Assembly (NCBI GenBank): GCA_024636495.1
Contig: JAGXGZ010000009.1
Coordinates: forward strand, 87,673-151,672
Direction: 5' to 3'
Length of the DNA: 64,000 nt
From: Roseobacter sp.
GTDB lineage: Bacteria > Pseudomonadota > Alphaproteobacteria > Rhodobacterales > Rhodobacteraceae
The notes below the pieces were generated by a model. The model was not told where the DNA came from, did not search any database, and saw only the letters and a list, made by a program, of their open reading frames with translations. Positions 36,837 to 46,179 of this stretch are shown in pieces. A program made the translations under genes and the position numbers. Every line of letters starts with the position of its first letter. Position 1 is the stretch's first letter.

Positions 36837-38204
36837 TTACATCATTTTGCGACCGCGTGTCACCTCTATATCGAGGTCCGTGATCTTTTTTCTCAAGGTA
36901 TTGCGGTTAATTCCTAGTAGATCAGCACATTTAGCCTGATTGCCTGCAGTGGCAGCCAAGGCGATTTCAATCAACGGCGCCTCGATTTCGCGCAAAATCC
37001 GCGCATACAGCCCCGGAGGCGGCAACATCGAGCCGTGTTGATCAAAGTAGCGGCGCAAATGCCGCTCGACCGAAGCCCCCAGTTTTTCCGTGTTCGCCTG
37101 TGCCCGCAACGGTTCGGGATCGGGCTGCGCCCCCAAGACCTGTTCGGCCTCAGCTTGCGTAATCTCGGGCGCGCGGCTGGTCAGGGACAACTGGCGCATC
37201 GCGTGTTCCAGTTGGCGCACGTTGCCGGGCCATTGGTAGTTGGCAAAGACCTTTGCCGCCCCGTCCGACAGGGCACGCGGCGCAGTATTTCCAGATTCCG
37301 TGCGTTCGAGAAAATGCGCGGCCAGCAGGCTGATGTCTTCGACGCGGTCGCGCAGTGCCGGCACGTGCAAAGTGGCCCCCGACAAGCGGTAATAAAGATC
37401 GCGCCGCAAGCTGCCCGCCTTCATCGCAGCCGCCAGATCGGATTGGCTTGTGGCCAGAAAGCGCGGTGCATGTTCACCGGGGGTGTCCATCATGCGCGCG
37501 ATACGCGCTTGTATTTCCTCGGGAAAATCGCCGATCTCGTCAATCAGCAGGGTGCCGCCGCGCACCCGCGCCAACACCCGCGAGGGGCCTTCGATGTCTT
37601 GTAACTCAGCCGAGGTAATGGTGACGAACGGCAAATTACGACGGTCGGAAAAGTCGTGGATCGCCTTGCCGATCAGAGATTTTCCAGTGCCGGATTCACC
37701 CCAAATCAGTACCGGCAAATCGGTGTTCATCACCCGCGCCACCACGCGGTAAAGCGATTGCATCACCGGCGTGCGCCCGACCAACGGCAGATCATCACGG
37801 TCCGCCGCATCATTGGTCTGAACCGCCCTGCGCGGCGCGCCCGAGCGTTCCAGCGCGCGGGCCGTGCGTTTCATAAGGTCGGGCAGATCGAAAGGTTTGG
37901 GCAGATAATCATAGGCTTCGGCCTCGGCCGCCTTGATCGCCGTCATGATGGTGTTTTGCGCCGAAATTACGATAACGGGAAGGCCGGGCCGGTCTTTGGC
38001 GATCTTGGGCAGCATCTCAAGCCCGTTGCCATCGGGCATCACAACATCGGAAATCACCACATCGCCTTTACCCTCGGCCACCCACCGCATCAACGTGGTC
38101 AAACTTGAGGTCGCATGTACTTTGCAGCCCGCGCGGGTCAGCGCTTGGGTCAATACGGTCCGAATTGTGCGGTCGTCATCGGCGACCAGAACTGTGCCAT
38201 CCAT
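36837..38204 (-). CDS. ntrC: Nitrogen regulation response regulator NtrC (GAFTGA-less type)
   Basis: DNA-binding activator of nitrogen-assimilation genes, phosphorylated by NtrB. Receiver domain at 1-120 ([11 protein letters not shown]; Asp in [15 protein letters not shown]), AAA+ with Walker A GESGTGKS and Walker [11 protein letters not shown], Fis-type helix-turn-helix at the end ([20 protein letters not shown]). The stretch that should carry GAFTGA is deleted: only about 30 residues separate TITSAEL from the Walker B. This matches Rhodobacter NtrC, known to work with the sigma-70 polymerase. AGGAG precedes the ATG, two bases after ntrB. Confidence 0.95.
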   Translation of the reverse strand: MDGTVLVADDDRTIRTVLTQALTRAGCKVHATSSLTTLMRWVAEGKGDVVISDVVMPDGNGLEMLPKIAKDRPGLPVIVISAQNTIMTAIKAAEAEAYDYLPKPFDLPDLMKRTARALERSGAPRRAVQTNDAADRDDLPLVGRTPVMQSLYRVVARVMNTDLPVLIWGESGTGKSLIGKAIHDFSDRRNLPFVTITSAELQDIEGPSRVLARVRGGTLLIDEIGDFPEEIQARIARMMDTPGEHAPRFLATSQSDLAAAMKAGSLRRDLYYRLSGATLHVPALRDRVEDISLLAAHFLERTESGNTAPRALSDGAAKVFANYQWPGNVRQLEHAMRQLSLTSRAPEITQAEAEQVLGAQPDPEPLRAQANTEKLGASVERHLRRYFDQHGSMLPPPGLYARILREIEAPLIEIALAATAGNQAKCADLLGINRNTLRKKITDLDIEVTRGRKMM

Positions 38205-38206
38205 CT

Positions 38207-39301
38207 TTACGTCTCCTGTTCGGGTGCGAATTGTTCAAGCTGCGCCTTGTCCGCGCGCGGCAGCGAAATGCGGAATACTGTTTTGCCCGGTGCCGAATTT
38301 ACTGAGATCCAGCCGCCATGGTCCGATATAATCTTGCTGACCAGCGCCAAGCCAAGGCCAGTGCCGTTTTCGCGGCCTGACACAAACGGGTCAAACACGT
38401 CGTCCTGAATGGCTTCGGGCAGTCCGGGACCGTCATCGATGACTTCGATCTGCAAGGGCAGCGACTGGCCCGTCCCGTCCGCGCGGCGCAGGCGGAATGA
38501 ATGTTCGTAATAGCTGTGCAACCGGATCGTTCCACCTGCATTGCCTGCCGCCTCGGAGGCGTTTTTCACAAGGTTCAGAACGACTTGCAGCAGCTGATCC
38601 TTATCACCCAACGCCAGCGGCAAGGACGGATCATAGTCTTCGATGATGGTCATGCGCGCGCCAAACCCCAGCAAGGCAGACCGGCGTACACGGTCCAGCA
38701 CGTCATGCAGGTTTACGGGTTTGCTTTCGGGTGGCATGAGGTTGCCAAACTGTTCGACCTGTTCAAGCAGTTTCACGATGCGGCGCGATTCAGCGACGAT
38801 CAGATCGGTCAGCTCGATATCCTCGGCGCTTAACCCCATACTAAGAAGTTGCGCCGCCCCGGTGATACCCGCGAGCGGGTTTTTGATTTCGTGCGCCAGC
38901 ATTTCTGCCATGCCGATGGCGGATTTTGCTGCGGATTTCACCGAATTGTTCTGGCTCATCCGGCCGACCAGTTCGCGCGGTGTAATCATCAGCAGCATAT
39001 GGCCGGGCGACCCGTTCAGCGGTGCCAGATGCAAGTCGCACAGTGCCGGAGGGCGCTGGCCGCTGCCCACATCCACGTCATTCACAAACAGGGGCGTGTC
39101 ATTCTGGCGGGCGCGCTCGAACGCTTCTTCCAGCGGTGCGTTAACGGCGATCAAATCCCAGACGGGCGTATCTTTCGCACTCTTGGCTGATGTGTTCAGG
39201 AACCCCTCGGCCTCGGAGTTAAGGTCAATGATGCCGTCGTCGGGACCGATGAGCACCGCTGGCACCGGCAACGAATTAAAGACCGCGTCCGCGTTCATCA
39301 T
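38207..39301 (-). CDS. ntrB: Nitrogen regulation sensor histidine kinase NtrB
   Basis: Cytosolic kinase/phosphatase of NtrC, normally controlled by PII. An N-terminal PAS domain (residues 1-110) precedes the H box [20 protein letters not shown] and the HATPase domain with NLVKNASEA and DDGPGLP. There are no membrane helices. 364 residues is normal. The ATG overlaps the dusB stop (ATGA), so it is coupled to dusB as in other alphaproteobacteria, where the pair was first described as nifR3-ntrB. Confidence 0.95.
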   Translation of the reverse strand: MMNADAVFNSLPVPAVLIGPDDGIIDLNSEAEGFLNTSAKSAKDTPVWDLIAVNAPLEEAFERARQNDTPLFVNDVDVGSGQRPPALCDLHLAPLNGSPGHMLLMITPRELVGRMSQNNSVKSAAKSAIGMAEMLAHEIKNPLAGITGAAQLLSMGLSAEDIELTDLIVAESRRIVKLLEQVEQFGNLMPPESKPVNLHDVLDRVRRSALLGFGARMTIIEDYDPSLPLALGDKDQLLQVVLNLVKNASEAAGNAGGTIRLHSYYEHSFRLRRADGTGQSLPLQIEVIDDGPGLPEAIQDDVFDPFVSGRENGTGLGLALVSKIISDHGGWISVNSAPGKTVFRISLPRADKAQLEQFAPEQET

Positions 39302-40284
39302 GCCGCTTCCAAAACATGGGTTGGGGCCATCGCATCTGGGATAAGGCGCTGAACTGATTGCGGATCAGGCGCGGTCAGGACAGCGCGGCGCAGGTCTGTT
39401 GGCGTGCCGCAGGTGTCCATATACCAACCCAGATGTTTGCGCGCCATACGCAGGCCGATCTTGGCACCGTAAAAGCGGATCATCGCATCATAGTGTTCGG
39501 CAACCATGCGCGTGAAATCCGCGCCTTGAGGCACCTCAGGCGCGGGCGTGCCGTAAATTTCGTGGGCGATCTGTGACAAAAGCCACGGTTTGCCTTGGGC
39601 ACCGCGCCCGACCATGACGCCATCTGCGCCAGACGCAGACAGCGCTGCGCGGGCGGAATCGGCGCTGATGATGTCCCCATTGGCAATCACCGGGATTGTC
39701 ACGGCCTGCTTGACGCCTGCAATCGCAGCCCAGTCTGCCGCACCTTTGTAGAACTGGCAGCGGGTGCGTCCGTGGATCGTGATCATCGTGATCCCCGCAT
39801 TTTCAGCTGCCACCGCAATTTGCGCGGCGTTCAGCATAGCGTCGTCCCACCCCAGACGGGTTTTCAACGTGACGGGGATCTTTACGGCGTTCACCACCGC
39901 TTCGATCAGTGTCAGCGCATAATCGGGCGTGCGCATCAGGGCAGAGCCGGAATAGCCTTGCGTTACCTTCTTGGCGGGACAGCCCATGTTGATGTCGATC
40001 ACGCGCGCGCCTTGCGCTTCGACCAAACGGGCAGCTTCGGCTAATGGGGCGGCCTGGCGACCCGCAAGCTGCACAGCAGTGCCTTCGATACCCAAGCCAA
40101 GTTCGGCTTTTTCGCGGGTTCCGGGGCGGGCATTGATCATGTCTTCGCTTGCGACCATTTCGGACACGACCAAGCCCGCCCCGAAAGAGGCGACGAGCGA
40201 CCGGTAAGGCAAGTCGGTAATCCCGGCCATGGGTGCGAGTAAAACAGGCGGGCTGAGGGAAAATGGCAGATCAGCGAGACCCAA
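39298..40284 (-). CDS. dusB: tRNA-dihydrouridine synthase DusB (NifR3)
   Basis: FMN enzyme that reduces uridines in the tRNA D-loop. The TIM-barrel start [18 protein letters not shown], the catalytic cysteine in [19 protein letters not shown] and the FMN phosphate-binding [15 protein letters not shown] are conserved. 328 residues. No ATG fits before the conserved region; a TTG at 40284 with AAGGA nine bases upstream is the probable start. It heads the dusB-ntrBC-ntrYX series and is divergent from ispDF with 180 bases between. Confidence 0.95.
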   Translation of the reverse strand: MGLADLPFSLSPPVLLAPMAGITDLPYRSLVASFGAGLVVSEMVASEDMINARPGTREKAELGLGIEGTAVQLAGRQAAPLAEAARLVEAQGARVIDINMGCPAKKVTQGYSGSALMRTPDYALTLIEAVVNAVKIPVTLKTRLGWDDAMLNAAQIAVAAENAGITMITIHGRTRCQFYKGAADWAAIAGVKQAVTIPVIANGDIISADSARAALSASGADGVMVGRGAQGKPWLLSQIAHEIYGTPAPEVPQGADFTRMVAEHYDAMIRFYGAKIGLRMARKHLGWYMDTCGTPTDLRRAVLTAPDPQSVQRLIPDAMAPTHVLEAA

Positions 40285-40464
40285 ACGATTAATCCTTGTG
40301 CAGTTGCTATGTGTGTATCGGCAGCATTGGGCAAACTCAATGAAACCACGGCATATTGGGCAGACATAAACTCATTTATGCCTAAATATCAGGCAACTCA
40401 GTGGTGTGATTGCACCGCGCGACCGCAATGCTTAGGTAGAGTGTATGATTTCAGGGGGCAGCGC

Positions 40465-41607
40465 ATGTCATCACCGCCAAAAATTGCCGCATTAATCGTT
40501 GCAGCGGGACGAGGCACTCGTGCAGGCGGGCCTGTGCCAAAGCAATGGCAGGCTTTGTGCGGCAAGCGCGTGATTGACCATACATTAGCGGCGTTTCAAC
40601 GTCACGAGGCGATCACGACCATCGTTGTGGTCCTGAATGAAAGTGATCTCGCGCTGGCGGATGCCTTTACCGCGCAAGGTTGTCTGATTGCACCCGGCGG
40701 AACAGATCGCGCGGCGTCGGTCCGTAACGGTTTGGCACTGCTTGAAGAGACCGATCAGGTGCTGATCCATGATGCAGCACGCCCCTGCGTTTCGCGCGCA
40801 GTTATTGATGCGGTGATTGCGGCGCTCAAGGACGGGCCTGCCGCGGCACCCGGCCTGCCCGTCACCGATGCATTATGGATGGGCGACGACGGCGAGGTTT
40901 CGGGCACACAAGACCGCACGGCGCTGTATGCCGCCCAAACGCCGCAGGGATTTAACACGCGGGCGATCCGTGCCGCCCATGCCGAATTTGACGGAGTAGC
41001 GGCAGACGACGTGGAAGTTGCTCGGGCGGCGGGAATGGCCGTTGCCATCACCCCCGGCAGCGTTGATAACCTCAAGATAACAGTGCCCGGCGATCTAACC
41101 CGCGCCGCCCGTATTTTGGAGAGCCAGATGGATATTCGCACCGGCAACGGCTTTGACGTGCATGCCTTTGGCCCCGGCGATCACGTGGTTCTGTGTGGCG
41201 TCAAAATTCCGCATGATCTGGGGCTTGTGGGCCATTCCGACGCAGATGTGGGGATGCACACCGTGACGGATGCGATTTACGGCGCTTTGGCGATGGGCGA
41301 TATCGGCCAGCATTTCCCCCCCTCTGATCCGCAGTGGAAAGGGGCGCAAAGCCACATCTTCCTAAGCCATGCCGCCGATCTGGCGCGCAGCCAAGGGTTT
41401 ACGCTGACCCATGTCGATTGCACGCTGATTTGCGAATACCCCAAGGTGGGCCCGCATGCGGCTGCGATGCGCGACGTGATGGCAGGCTATCTGGGGATCG
41501 ACGTGGCGCGGGTGTCGGTCAAGGCCACAACCTCGGAACGTCTGGGGTTTACGGGTCGCGGCGAAGGGATCGCCTGCATGGCCACAGCAACATTGGTGAA
41601 ATTATGA
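40465..41607 (+). CDS. ispDF: Bifunctional IspD/IspF (MEP pathway of isoprenoid synthesis)
   Basis: Fusion of 2-C-methyl-D-erythritol 4-phosphate cytidylyltransferase (residues 1-221) and MEcPP synthase (222-380). The IspD part has [15 protein letters not shown], the CTP-binding start, and HDAARPCVS. The IspF part opens with [14 protein letters not shown] (zinc ligands Asp and His), then [20 protein letters not shown] and [17 protein letters not shown]. Such fusions are normal in alphaproteobacteria. GGGGG precedes the ATG at 40465; the frame is open upstream but unrelated. The stop overlaps pgpA (ATGA). Confidence 0.96.
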   Translation: MSSPPKIAALIVAAGRGTRAGGPVPKQWQALCGKRVIDHTLAAFQRHEAITTIVVVLNESDLALADAFTAQGCLIAPGGTDRAASVRNGLALLEETDQVLIHDAARPCVSRAVIDAVIAALKDGPAAAPGLPVTDALWMGDDGEVSGTQDRTALYAAQTPQGFNTRAIRAAHAEFDGVAADDVEVARAAGMAVAITPGSVDNLKITVPGDLTRAARILESQMDIRTGNGFDVHAFGPGDHVVLCGVKIPHDLGLVGHSDADVGMHTVTDAIYGALAMGDIGQHFPPSDPQWKGAQSHIFLSHAADLARSQGFTLTHVDCTLICEYPKVGPHAAAMRDVMAGYLGIDVARVSVKATTSERLGFTGRGEGIACMATATLVKL

Positions 41608-42095
41608 AACTTGCAAAGCTGATCGGCACGGTTCTTGGCGTGGGCTATATCCGCCCTGCCCCCGGCACATGGGGGTCGCTTGTCGCACTTCCCTGGGGCT
41701 GGCTGCTGCATGTGATCGGCGGATTTCCCTTGCTGGTGTTGGGCATCCTTGTGGCGTTTAGCGCAGGATGGTGGGCGACTGCGCAGATGACGGCGGGCAG
41801 CGCCGACCACGATCCGTCAGAGATCGTGATTGACGAGGTCGCGGGCCAGTGGATCGCACTTTTGCCGCTGAGCTATGCCGCGTGGTCGATGGGGCTGAAC
41901 ATCCTTGTGATGTGGCCGGGCTGGATCGCGGCCTTTGCACTGTTTCGTTTGTTTGACATCTGGAAGCCGCTTTTGGTGGGCTGGGCCGACAGGCGCGGCG
42001 ACCCGCTGGGCGTGATGCTGGACGATGTCATTGCGGGTGTGTTTGCCATGTTCGGGGTCATAGCGCTTGCCGGGATCTATCATGGTCTACTCTGA
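41604..42095 (+). CDS. pgpA: Phosphatidylglycerophosphatase A
   Basis: Membrane enzyme that dephosphorylates phosphatidylglycerol phosphate in phospholipid synthesis. The family pattern is clear: [18 protein letters not shown] near the start, [30 protein letters not shown] and [13 protein letters not shown] with the metal-binding acidic pairs. 163 residues with about four hydrophobic segments is normal. The start overlaps the ispDF stop and the stop lies beyond the start of pncC, so the three genes form one translationally coupled unit. Confidence 0.95.
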   Translation: MKLAKLIGTVLGVGYIRPAPGTWGSLVALPWGWLLHVIGGFPLLVLGILVAFSAGWWATAQMTAGSADHDPSEIVIDEVAGQWIALLPLSYAAWSMGLNILVMWPGWIAAFALFRLFDIWKPLLVGWADRRGDPLGVMLDDVIAGVFAMFGVIALAGIYHGLL

Positions 42096-42558
42096 CGCGG
42101 CTAAATTGCTTGAAACCGCTGTGGCGCGCGGCGTTATGTTTGCCTGCGCAGAAAGCTGCACGGGTGGGATGGTGGCAGCGGCCCTGACCGACCTGCCCGG
42201 ATCATCGGCAATGTTTGATCGGGGCTTTGTCACCTATACCAATGCGGCAAAGATCGACATGCTTGGCGTGACGCCCCAAACCTTGGACCGCTTCGGCGCG
42301 GTGTCGCAAGAGGTGGCGCGGCAGATGGCGCAAGGGGCGCTGGCGCGCTCGGCCGCGCAGATTGCCGTATCGATCACCGGCATCGCCGGTCCCGGCGGAT
42401 CGGAACACAAGCCCGAAGGGCGCGTTTGTTTTGCCATCGCCACGACAGACGGCGTGACGGCACAAACCCAAGAGTTCGGTGCTTTGGGCCGCGACAAGGT
42501 GCGTTTGGCAGCGCGCGATCATGCGCTGAATATACTTCTGGCGGCAGTTTCAATTTAG
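42082..42558 (+). CDS. pncC: Nicotinamide-nucleotide amidohydrolase PncC (CinA C-terminal domain)
   Basis: Deamidates nicotinamide mononucleotide to nicotinate mononucleotide in pyridine-nucleotide recycling. The 158 residues are the stand-alone CinA C-terminal domain, with CAESCTGGMVAAALTDLPGS and SITGIAGPGGSEHKPEGRVC. The N-terminal molybdopterin-binding-like domain of full CinA is missing, as is common. The ATG at 42082 overlaps the last 14 bases of pgpA. Confidence 0.93.
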   Translation: MVYSDAAKLLETAVARGVMFACAESCTGGMVAAALTDLPGSSAMFDRGFVTYTNAAKIDMLGVTPQTLDRFGAVSQEVARQMAQGALARSAAQIAVSITGIAGPGGSEHKPEGRVCFAIATTDGVTAQTQEFGALGRDKVRLAARDHALNILLAAVSI

Positions 42559-42714
42559 ATGCTTTTTTAATCGAAGCGGCCAGAATACAGCATAAGATTT
42601 AGCCGAATTATAATACGCTCAATTTATAGACGGCATTGCCTGCTTTTTGACTTTTCCAGCAAGGCTGCATCGGATTGACCCCTTTCAAACAGAAATTTAG
42701 GGGACGACCAGACT

Positions 42715-43896
42715 ATGAATGCTGCTGATACTGCCTGGATCATGACCGCCACGGCCTTGGTTCTTTTCATGACGTTGCCGGGACTGGCGCTGTTTTACGG
42801 GGGGCTTGTCCGAGGCCGCAACGTGCTGAGCGTGTTTATGCATTGCTATGCCATTGCTTGCCTGATGTCCGTTCTGTGGTTTTTGTTCGGCTACTCTATC
42901 GCTTTTGGCGACGGCACTTCTGGCCTTTGGGGTGGGTTGGGCAAGATCGGGCTGAACGGTGTGACCGCTGACAGCCTGTCAGGCACCCTGCCCGAGGTCT
43001 TGTTCTTTGCGTTTCAGATGACCTTTGCGATCATTACGCCTGCACTGATTGTCGGTGCCTATGTCGAACGGATCGGCTTTGGCTTTGTGCTTTTGTTTTC
43101 GGGCCTGTGGATGCTGCTTTGCTATGCGCCTGTGGTGCATTGGGTCTGGGGCGGCGGCTTTTTGGCCGATGGCGGCATCTTTGGCGATTTAGGTGTGCGC
43201 GATTTTGCTGGCGGCATCGTTGTGCATGAGACAGCGGGTCTGGCAGCCCTTATATTGGCCGTGTTTCTGGGGCCGCGCAAAAACCACGCAACACCGCCAC
43301 ATAATCCGCCTTTTGTGATGATTGGTGCCGCGATGCTGTGGGTCGGTTGGTTCGGCTTTAACGGTGGATCGCAATTGGCCGCTGACGGGGGTGCTGCGAT
43401 GGCAATCACCGTCACCCATATTTCAGCTGCTACCGCCTCGCTTAGCTGGGCGTTGTGGGAACGGATCAAGTTCGGCAAATCCTCGATGGTGGGGATCGTG
43501 ACGGGAACGATTGCTGGGCTTGCGTCGATTACGCCTGCCTCGGGGTTTGTCGGGCCATGGGCCGCGCTGTTGATCGGTGCGGTCGCCGGTATCTTGTGCC
43601 AAGAGGCGGTGGTCTTGATCCGCAACAAGGCCAAGATCGACGACACGCTTGATGTCTTTGCCGTTCACGGGGTTGGCGGTATTTTCGGCACCATTATGAT
43701 CGCCGCGTTTGGGGTGGGCTCATGGGCCGCCCAGCTTGGCGCCCTTGTGATTGTTGGCCTCTACACGACAATTGTGACGGTCGTGCTGGTCTACATCTGC
43801 AAAGCGATCACACCGCTGCGGGTATCAGAAGAGGTCGAGACAAGCGGCCTTGATCTGTCGGTGCACGGTGAACGCGCCTACGAGCTGAACAGCTAA
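42715..43896 (+). CDS. amtB: Ammonium transporter AmtB
   Basis: Trimeric channel for ammonium. The two pore histidines appear in IVVHETAGLAALIL and VFAVHGVGGIFGT, and the family start MTLPGLALFYGGLVRGRNVLS is exact. About eleven membrane helices in 393 residues. There is no signal peptide before the first helix. AGGGGA lies before the ATG. No glnK, the usual co-transcribed PII gene, is within several kilobases; regulation by NtrC through the nearby ntr genes is plausible, but I found no sigma-54 promoter in the 156-base leader. Confidence 0.96.
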   Translation: MNAADTAWIMTATALVLFMTLPGLALFYGGLVRGRNVLSVFMHCYAIACLMSVLWFLFGYSIAFGDGTSGLWGGLGKIGLNGVTADSLSGTLPEVLFFAFQMTFAIITPALIVGAYVERIGFGFVLLFSGLWMLLCYAPVVHWVWGGGFLADGGIFGDLGVRDFAGGIVVHETAGLAALILAVFLGPRKNHATPPHNPPFVMIGAAMLWVGWFGFNGGSQLAADGGAAMAITVTHISAATASLSWALWERIKFGKSSMVGIVTGTIAGLASITPASGFVGPWAALLIGAVAGILCQEAVVLIRNKAKIDDTLDVFAVHGVGGIFGTIMIAAFGVGSWAAQLGALVIVGLYTTIVTVVLVYICKAITPLRVSEEVETSGLDLSVHGERAYELNS

Positions 43897-43905
43897 TCGG
43901 CTGTC

Positions 43906-44361
43906 TTAGGCCGTTGCCCCGTACAGGGCAGCGGCCCTTTTTTCAAAAGCTTTTACCACACGCTGCATCGCCTCGTTGAACACCACACCGATGATCTTTT
44001 GCAGCACGACGTTCTTGAATTCAAAATCGACGAAAAAATGCACCTTGCAGCGCCCGTCGCCCGCATCTTCGAAATGCCAGTTGGATTTCATGAACTTGAA
44101 CGGCCCGTCCAGATATTCGGTGTCGATCTTCATCGGCTCGGGCCACAGCATCACCCGGCTGGTAAATCGTTCGCGGAACACCTTAAAGCTGATGACAAGA
44201 TCGGCATCCATCACCTCGTGATCGCCTTTGTCATCGCGGCTTTTGATGCGCGCGGCGGCGGTCCAGGGCAGGAATTGAGGATAGGATTCCACATCGGCCA
44301 CCAGATCGTACATCTGTTGGGCGGTATAGGGCAGTTCGCGGGTCTCTGAATGGGTAGGCAT
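43906..44361 (-). CDS. RatA/Coq10-like START-domain protein
   Basis: 151-residue polyketide-cyclase/START-fold protein: ELPYTAQQMYDLVADVESYPQFLPW opening, RVMLWPEPMKIDTEYLDGPF core and FEFKNVVLQKIIGVVF end. The family includes mitochondrial Coq10, a ubiquinone-binding protein, and E. coli RatA, named as a ribosome-association toxin. In alphaproteobacteria a Coq10-like role is the more likely one. The gene is often near lipA, which lies 2 kb away here. The end of the gene is shared with the amtB terminator. Confidence 0.87.
   Translation of the reverse strand: MPTHSETRELPYTAQQMYDLVADVESYPQFLPWTAAARIKSRDDKGDHEVMDADLVISFKVFRERFTSRVMLWPEPMKIDTEYLDGPFKFMKSNWHFEDAGDGRCKVHFFVDFEFKNVVLQKIIGVVFNEAMQRVVKAFEKRAAALYGATA
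43909..43943 (+). terminator. amtB terminator inside the end of the ratA-like gene
   Basis: Eleven-base arms GGCCGTTGCCC and GGGCAGCGGCC (one G-U pair) around CGTACA, followed by T6. It starts 12 bases after the amtB stop and covers the last codons of the convergent gene. Confidence 0.8.
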
Positions 44362-44428
44362 TGATTTCCGTCTGTCTAGAAGTTAGCCCTTATGAAGTTC
44401 TTAACGCTCCTTTTTCAAGGCCAAACCC

Positions 44429-44968
44429 ATGCCAACGCGTCCTTATGTCATCGATGAAATGATCTCGGCCAAAGCGATTGCGGCGCGAATCGAAGCTTTG
44501 TGCCGCGAGATTCAGGCGGAATTCGACGGGACCAACAAACTGACCGTTGTCGGTCTGTTGCGTGGGTCCTTTGTGTTTATCGCGGATCTGGTGCGCGAGC
44601 TGGACCTCCCGATCGAGGTCGATTTCCTTGAGGCCTCAAGCTATGGCGACGGCATGGAAAGCAGCCGGGAAGTGCGTATTCTCAAGGACTTGCGCGGCGC
44701 TATTGAAGGGCGTGACGTGCTGGTTGTCGAGGATATCGTCGATACCGGCCATACATTGCACCATGTGCGCAACCTGTTGATGTCGCGCGAACCGGCGCGG
44801 TTGAAAACCATCGCGCTTCTGGACAAACCAAGCCGCCGCGAGGTGGACATGAAAGCCGACTGGATCGGTTTTGAAATACCGGATGAATTTGTCGTGGGAT
44901 ACGGGATTGATTTCGCACAAAGAAACCGCAACCTGCCGTTCATTGGCAAAGTACGGTTCACATCGTGA
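44429..44968 (+). CDS. hpt: Hypoxanthine phosphoribosyltransferase
   Basis: Purine-salvage enzyme that joins hypoxanthine (or guanine) to PRPP. The PRPP-binding motif [16 protein letters not shown] is intact, with the pyrophosphate-loop region [16 protein letters not shown] and the base-binding segment [18 protein letters not shown]. 179 residues is standard. Its stop overlaps the GTG of a small membrane-protein gene. Confidence 0.95.
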   Translation: MPTRPYVIDEMISAKAIAARIEALCREIQAEFDGTNKLTVVGLLRGSFVFIADLVRELDLPIEVDFLEASSYGDGMESSREVRILKDLRGAIEGRDVLVVEDIVDTGHTLHHVRNLLMSREPARLKTIALLDKPSRREVDMKADWIGFEIPDEFVVGYGIDFAQRNRNLPFIGKVRFTS

Positions 44969-45138
44969 ATATCGTATGGCTTATGCGGATGAAACGGTGG
45001 ACGCAAAACCCGCCTTCCGCCCGTCAGGTCAAGTTTGTGTTGGCCATCGTCCTGATCGCAGCCGTTGTTTTTGGTCTTGAGTATTGGGGCTGGTGGCCCG
45101 ACTGGGCGACCAGCGAACGCATCCGAATGCCACGTTAG
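44965..45138 (+). CDS. Small single-pass membrane protein downstream of hpt
   Basis: A 57-residue frame from a GTG at 44965, overlapping the hpt stop (GTGA), to the TAG at 45136-45138. It has a basic start ([17 protein letters not shown]), one hydrophobic helix ([20 protein letters not shown]) and a tail [14 protein letters not shown]. An ATG at 44983 is an alternative start. The helix, the positive-inside charge pattern and the coupling to hpt argue that it is real. A similar small protein occupies this place in related genera as far as I recall. Function unknown. Confidence 0.72.
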   Translation: MNIVWLMRMKRWTQNPPSARQVKFVLAIVLIAAVVFGLEYWGWWPDWATSERIRMPR

Positions 45139-45148
45139 AACATATCGC

Positions 45149-45457
45149 CTAGTTGGTGCATTTTACTTCGCGCATGACCGTTTCAGGCGGGGCGATCTGG
45201 GTTTTATCTTCGCGGTAGACCGGTGGATATTCCATCAGATCAATGCGGCCATTGGCGCGCTTGATGTATTGACGGTAGCTTTCTTTGATCAAGACCTTCT
45301 TGACGCTGTATCTAGCAGGGATTTGAACCTGACGGTAACAGCCAACGCGTCTGGCGTTGGGGTCATTGATTCCTTCTTGTGCCAATACTGGCGACGTGTG
45401 TGAAAGGGATGCGGCAAAAACAGCAACCGCGACGCCTGTCATCGTAAATCGTTTCAT
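45149..45457 (-). CDS. Small secreted protein, paralogue 1 of a CY...PVY pair
   Basis: 102 residues with a signal peptide (AVAVFAASLSHTSPVLAQ). The mature part contains VGCYRQVQIPARYSVKK, YPPVYREDKTQ and the C-terminal EVKCTN. The pattern V-x-C-Y, P-A-R-Y, P-V-Y-x-E and a final C-x-N is shared with the gene at 45612-45884, so the two are paralogues. The two conserved cysteines should form a disulfide that closes the domain. No known family was recognised. Confidence 0.75.
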   Translation of the reverse strand: MKRFTMTGVAVAVFAASLSHTSPVLAQEGINDPNARRVGCYRQVQIPARYSVKKVLIKESYRQYIKRANGRIDLMEYPPVYREDKTQIAPPETVMREVKCTN

Positions 45458-45562
45458 GGTTTTTCCTTCTATCCCGATTGGAAGAAGGGGTAACCGTGTA
45501 AAAAGGCATCATAGCGGCGCAAAACGGGCGAGAATTTGAAATATCGAAATTTTTAAATGAAT

Positions 45563-45589
45563 AGAGGCGCGCAGCAGTTGCGCGCCTCT
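45563..45589 (-). terminator. Perfect 11-bp hairpin after paralogue 2
   Basis: Arms AGAGGCGCGCA and TGCGCGCCTCT around GCAGT, 23 bases past the stop of the minus-strand gene at 45612. T-rich sequence follows on both strands. Confidence 0.7.
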
Positions 45590-45611
45590 TTCTTGGCAGA
45601 CTTGACCGAAA

Positions 45612-45884
45612 TTAGTTGCGGCAAGCGGCCTTGCGCTTCAGGTAGTAGCCTTTGGAAGACTGCGTACGCTTTTCGATGTAAACCGGTGCGTAATACACTT
45701 CTACCAATTGGTCACCGCGGTGTTCCCACTTTGAGTGAGCGGCAGAGTGCAGGTGCTTGGTTGTTTTAAACTGTGCTGGAACCCAGACACTGTCATAGCA
45801 AGCAACGACTTGGCCTTCCCACGCCATTGCAGGAGCAGCGAAAGAAGCCATTACCATGGCGGCGGCGATCAGTTTCGTTTTCAT
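45612..45884 (-). CDS. Small secreted protein, paralogue 2 of a CY...PVY pair
   Basis: 90 residues from the ATG of MKTKLIAAAMVMASFAAPAMA, a clear signal peptide; a start 18 codons earlier would add a charged stretch unlike a signal. The mature part reads VVACYDSVWVPAQF, YYAPVYIEKRTQ and ends AACRN, aligning with the gene at 45149-45457 over almost its whole length. Both lie in the same orientation 154 bases apart with a terminator between, suggesting duplication and separate expression. A TTAACCAT motif (CtrA-like half site) is at 45931-45938. Function unknown. Confidence 0.75.
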   Translation of the reverse strand: MKTKLIAAAMVMASFAAPAMAWEGQVVACYDSVWVPAQFKTTKHLHSAAHSKWEHRGDQLVEVYYAPVYIEKRTQSSKGYYLKRKAACRN

Positions 45885-46179
45885 AATAGTTATCCTCTCT
45901 AGTTGCAGTAAGCGGAATTTAGCACGCTCATTAACCATGGGTCATGGAATCGATTGCCATCTGGGGCTGAAATCGGGCTTGAAGGCCACATTTCCGCCTA
46001 ATTTCAAAAAACTGTGTCAGCAGCGCCACAGTTATCAAGTCTCAGCCAAGCCTTTGAAATCTCGTCTGTATATCAATTCGAAACAATCGAGAGCGATTGT
46101 AGCGACTGTCTTTGCCAATCCCCGAATCAATCATCGATTTCGTGTTATTGATGAGTAAATACATCTTAACGGGTACCAG

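Noticed and set aside
42559..42714. A sigma-54 promoter before amtB (GGCATTGCCTGC)
   Set aside because: The GG and GC are eight bases apart, not ten, and NtrC here lacks GAFTGA.
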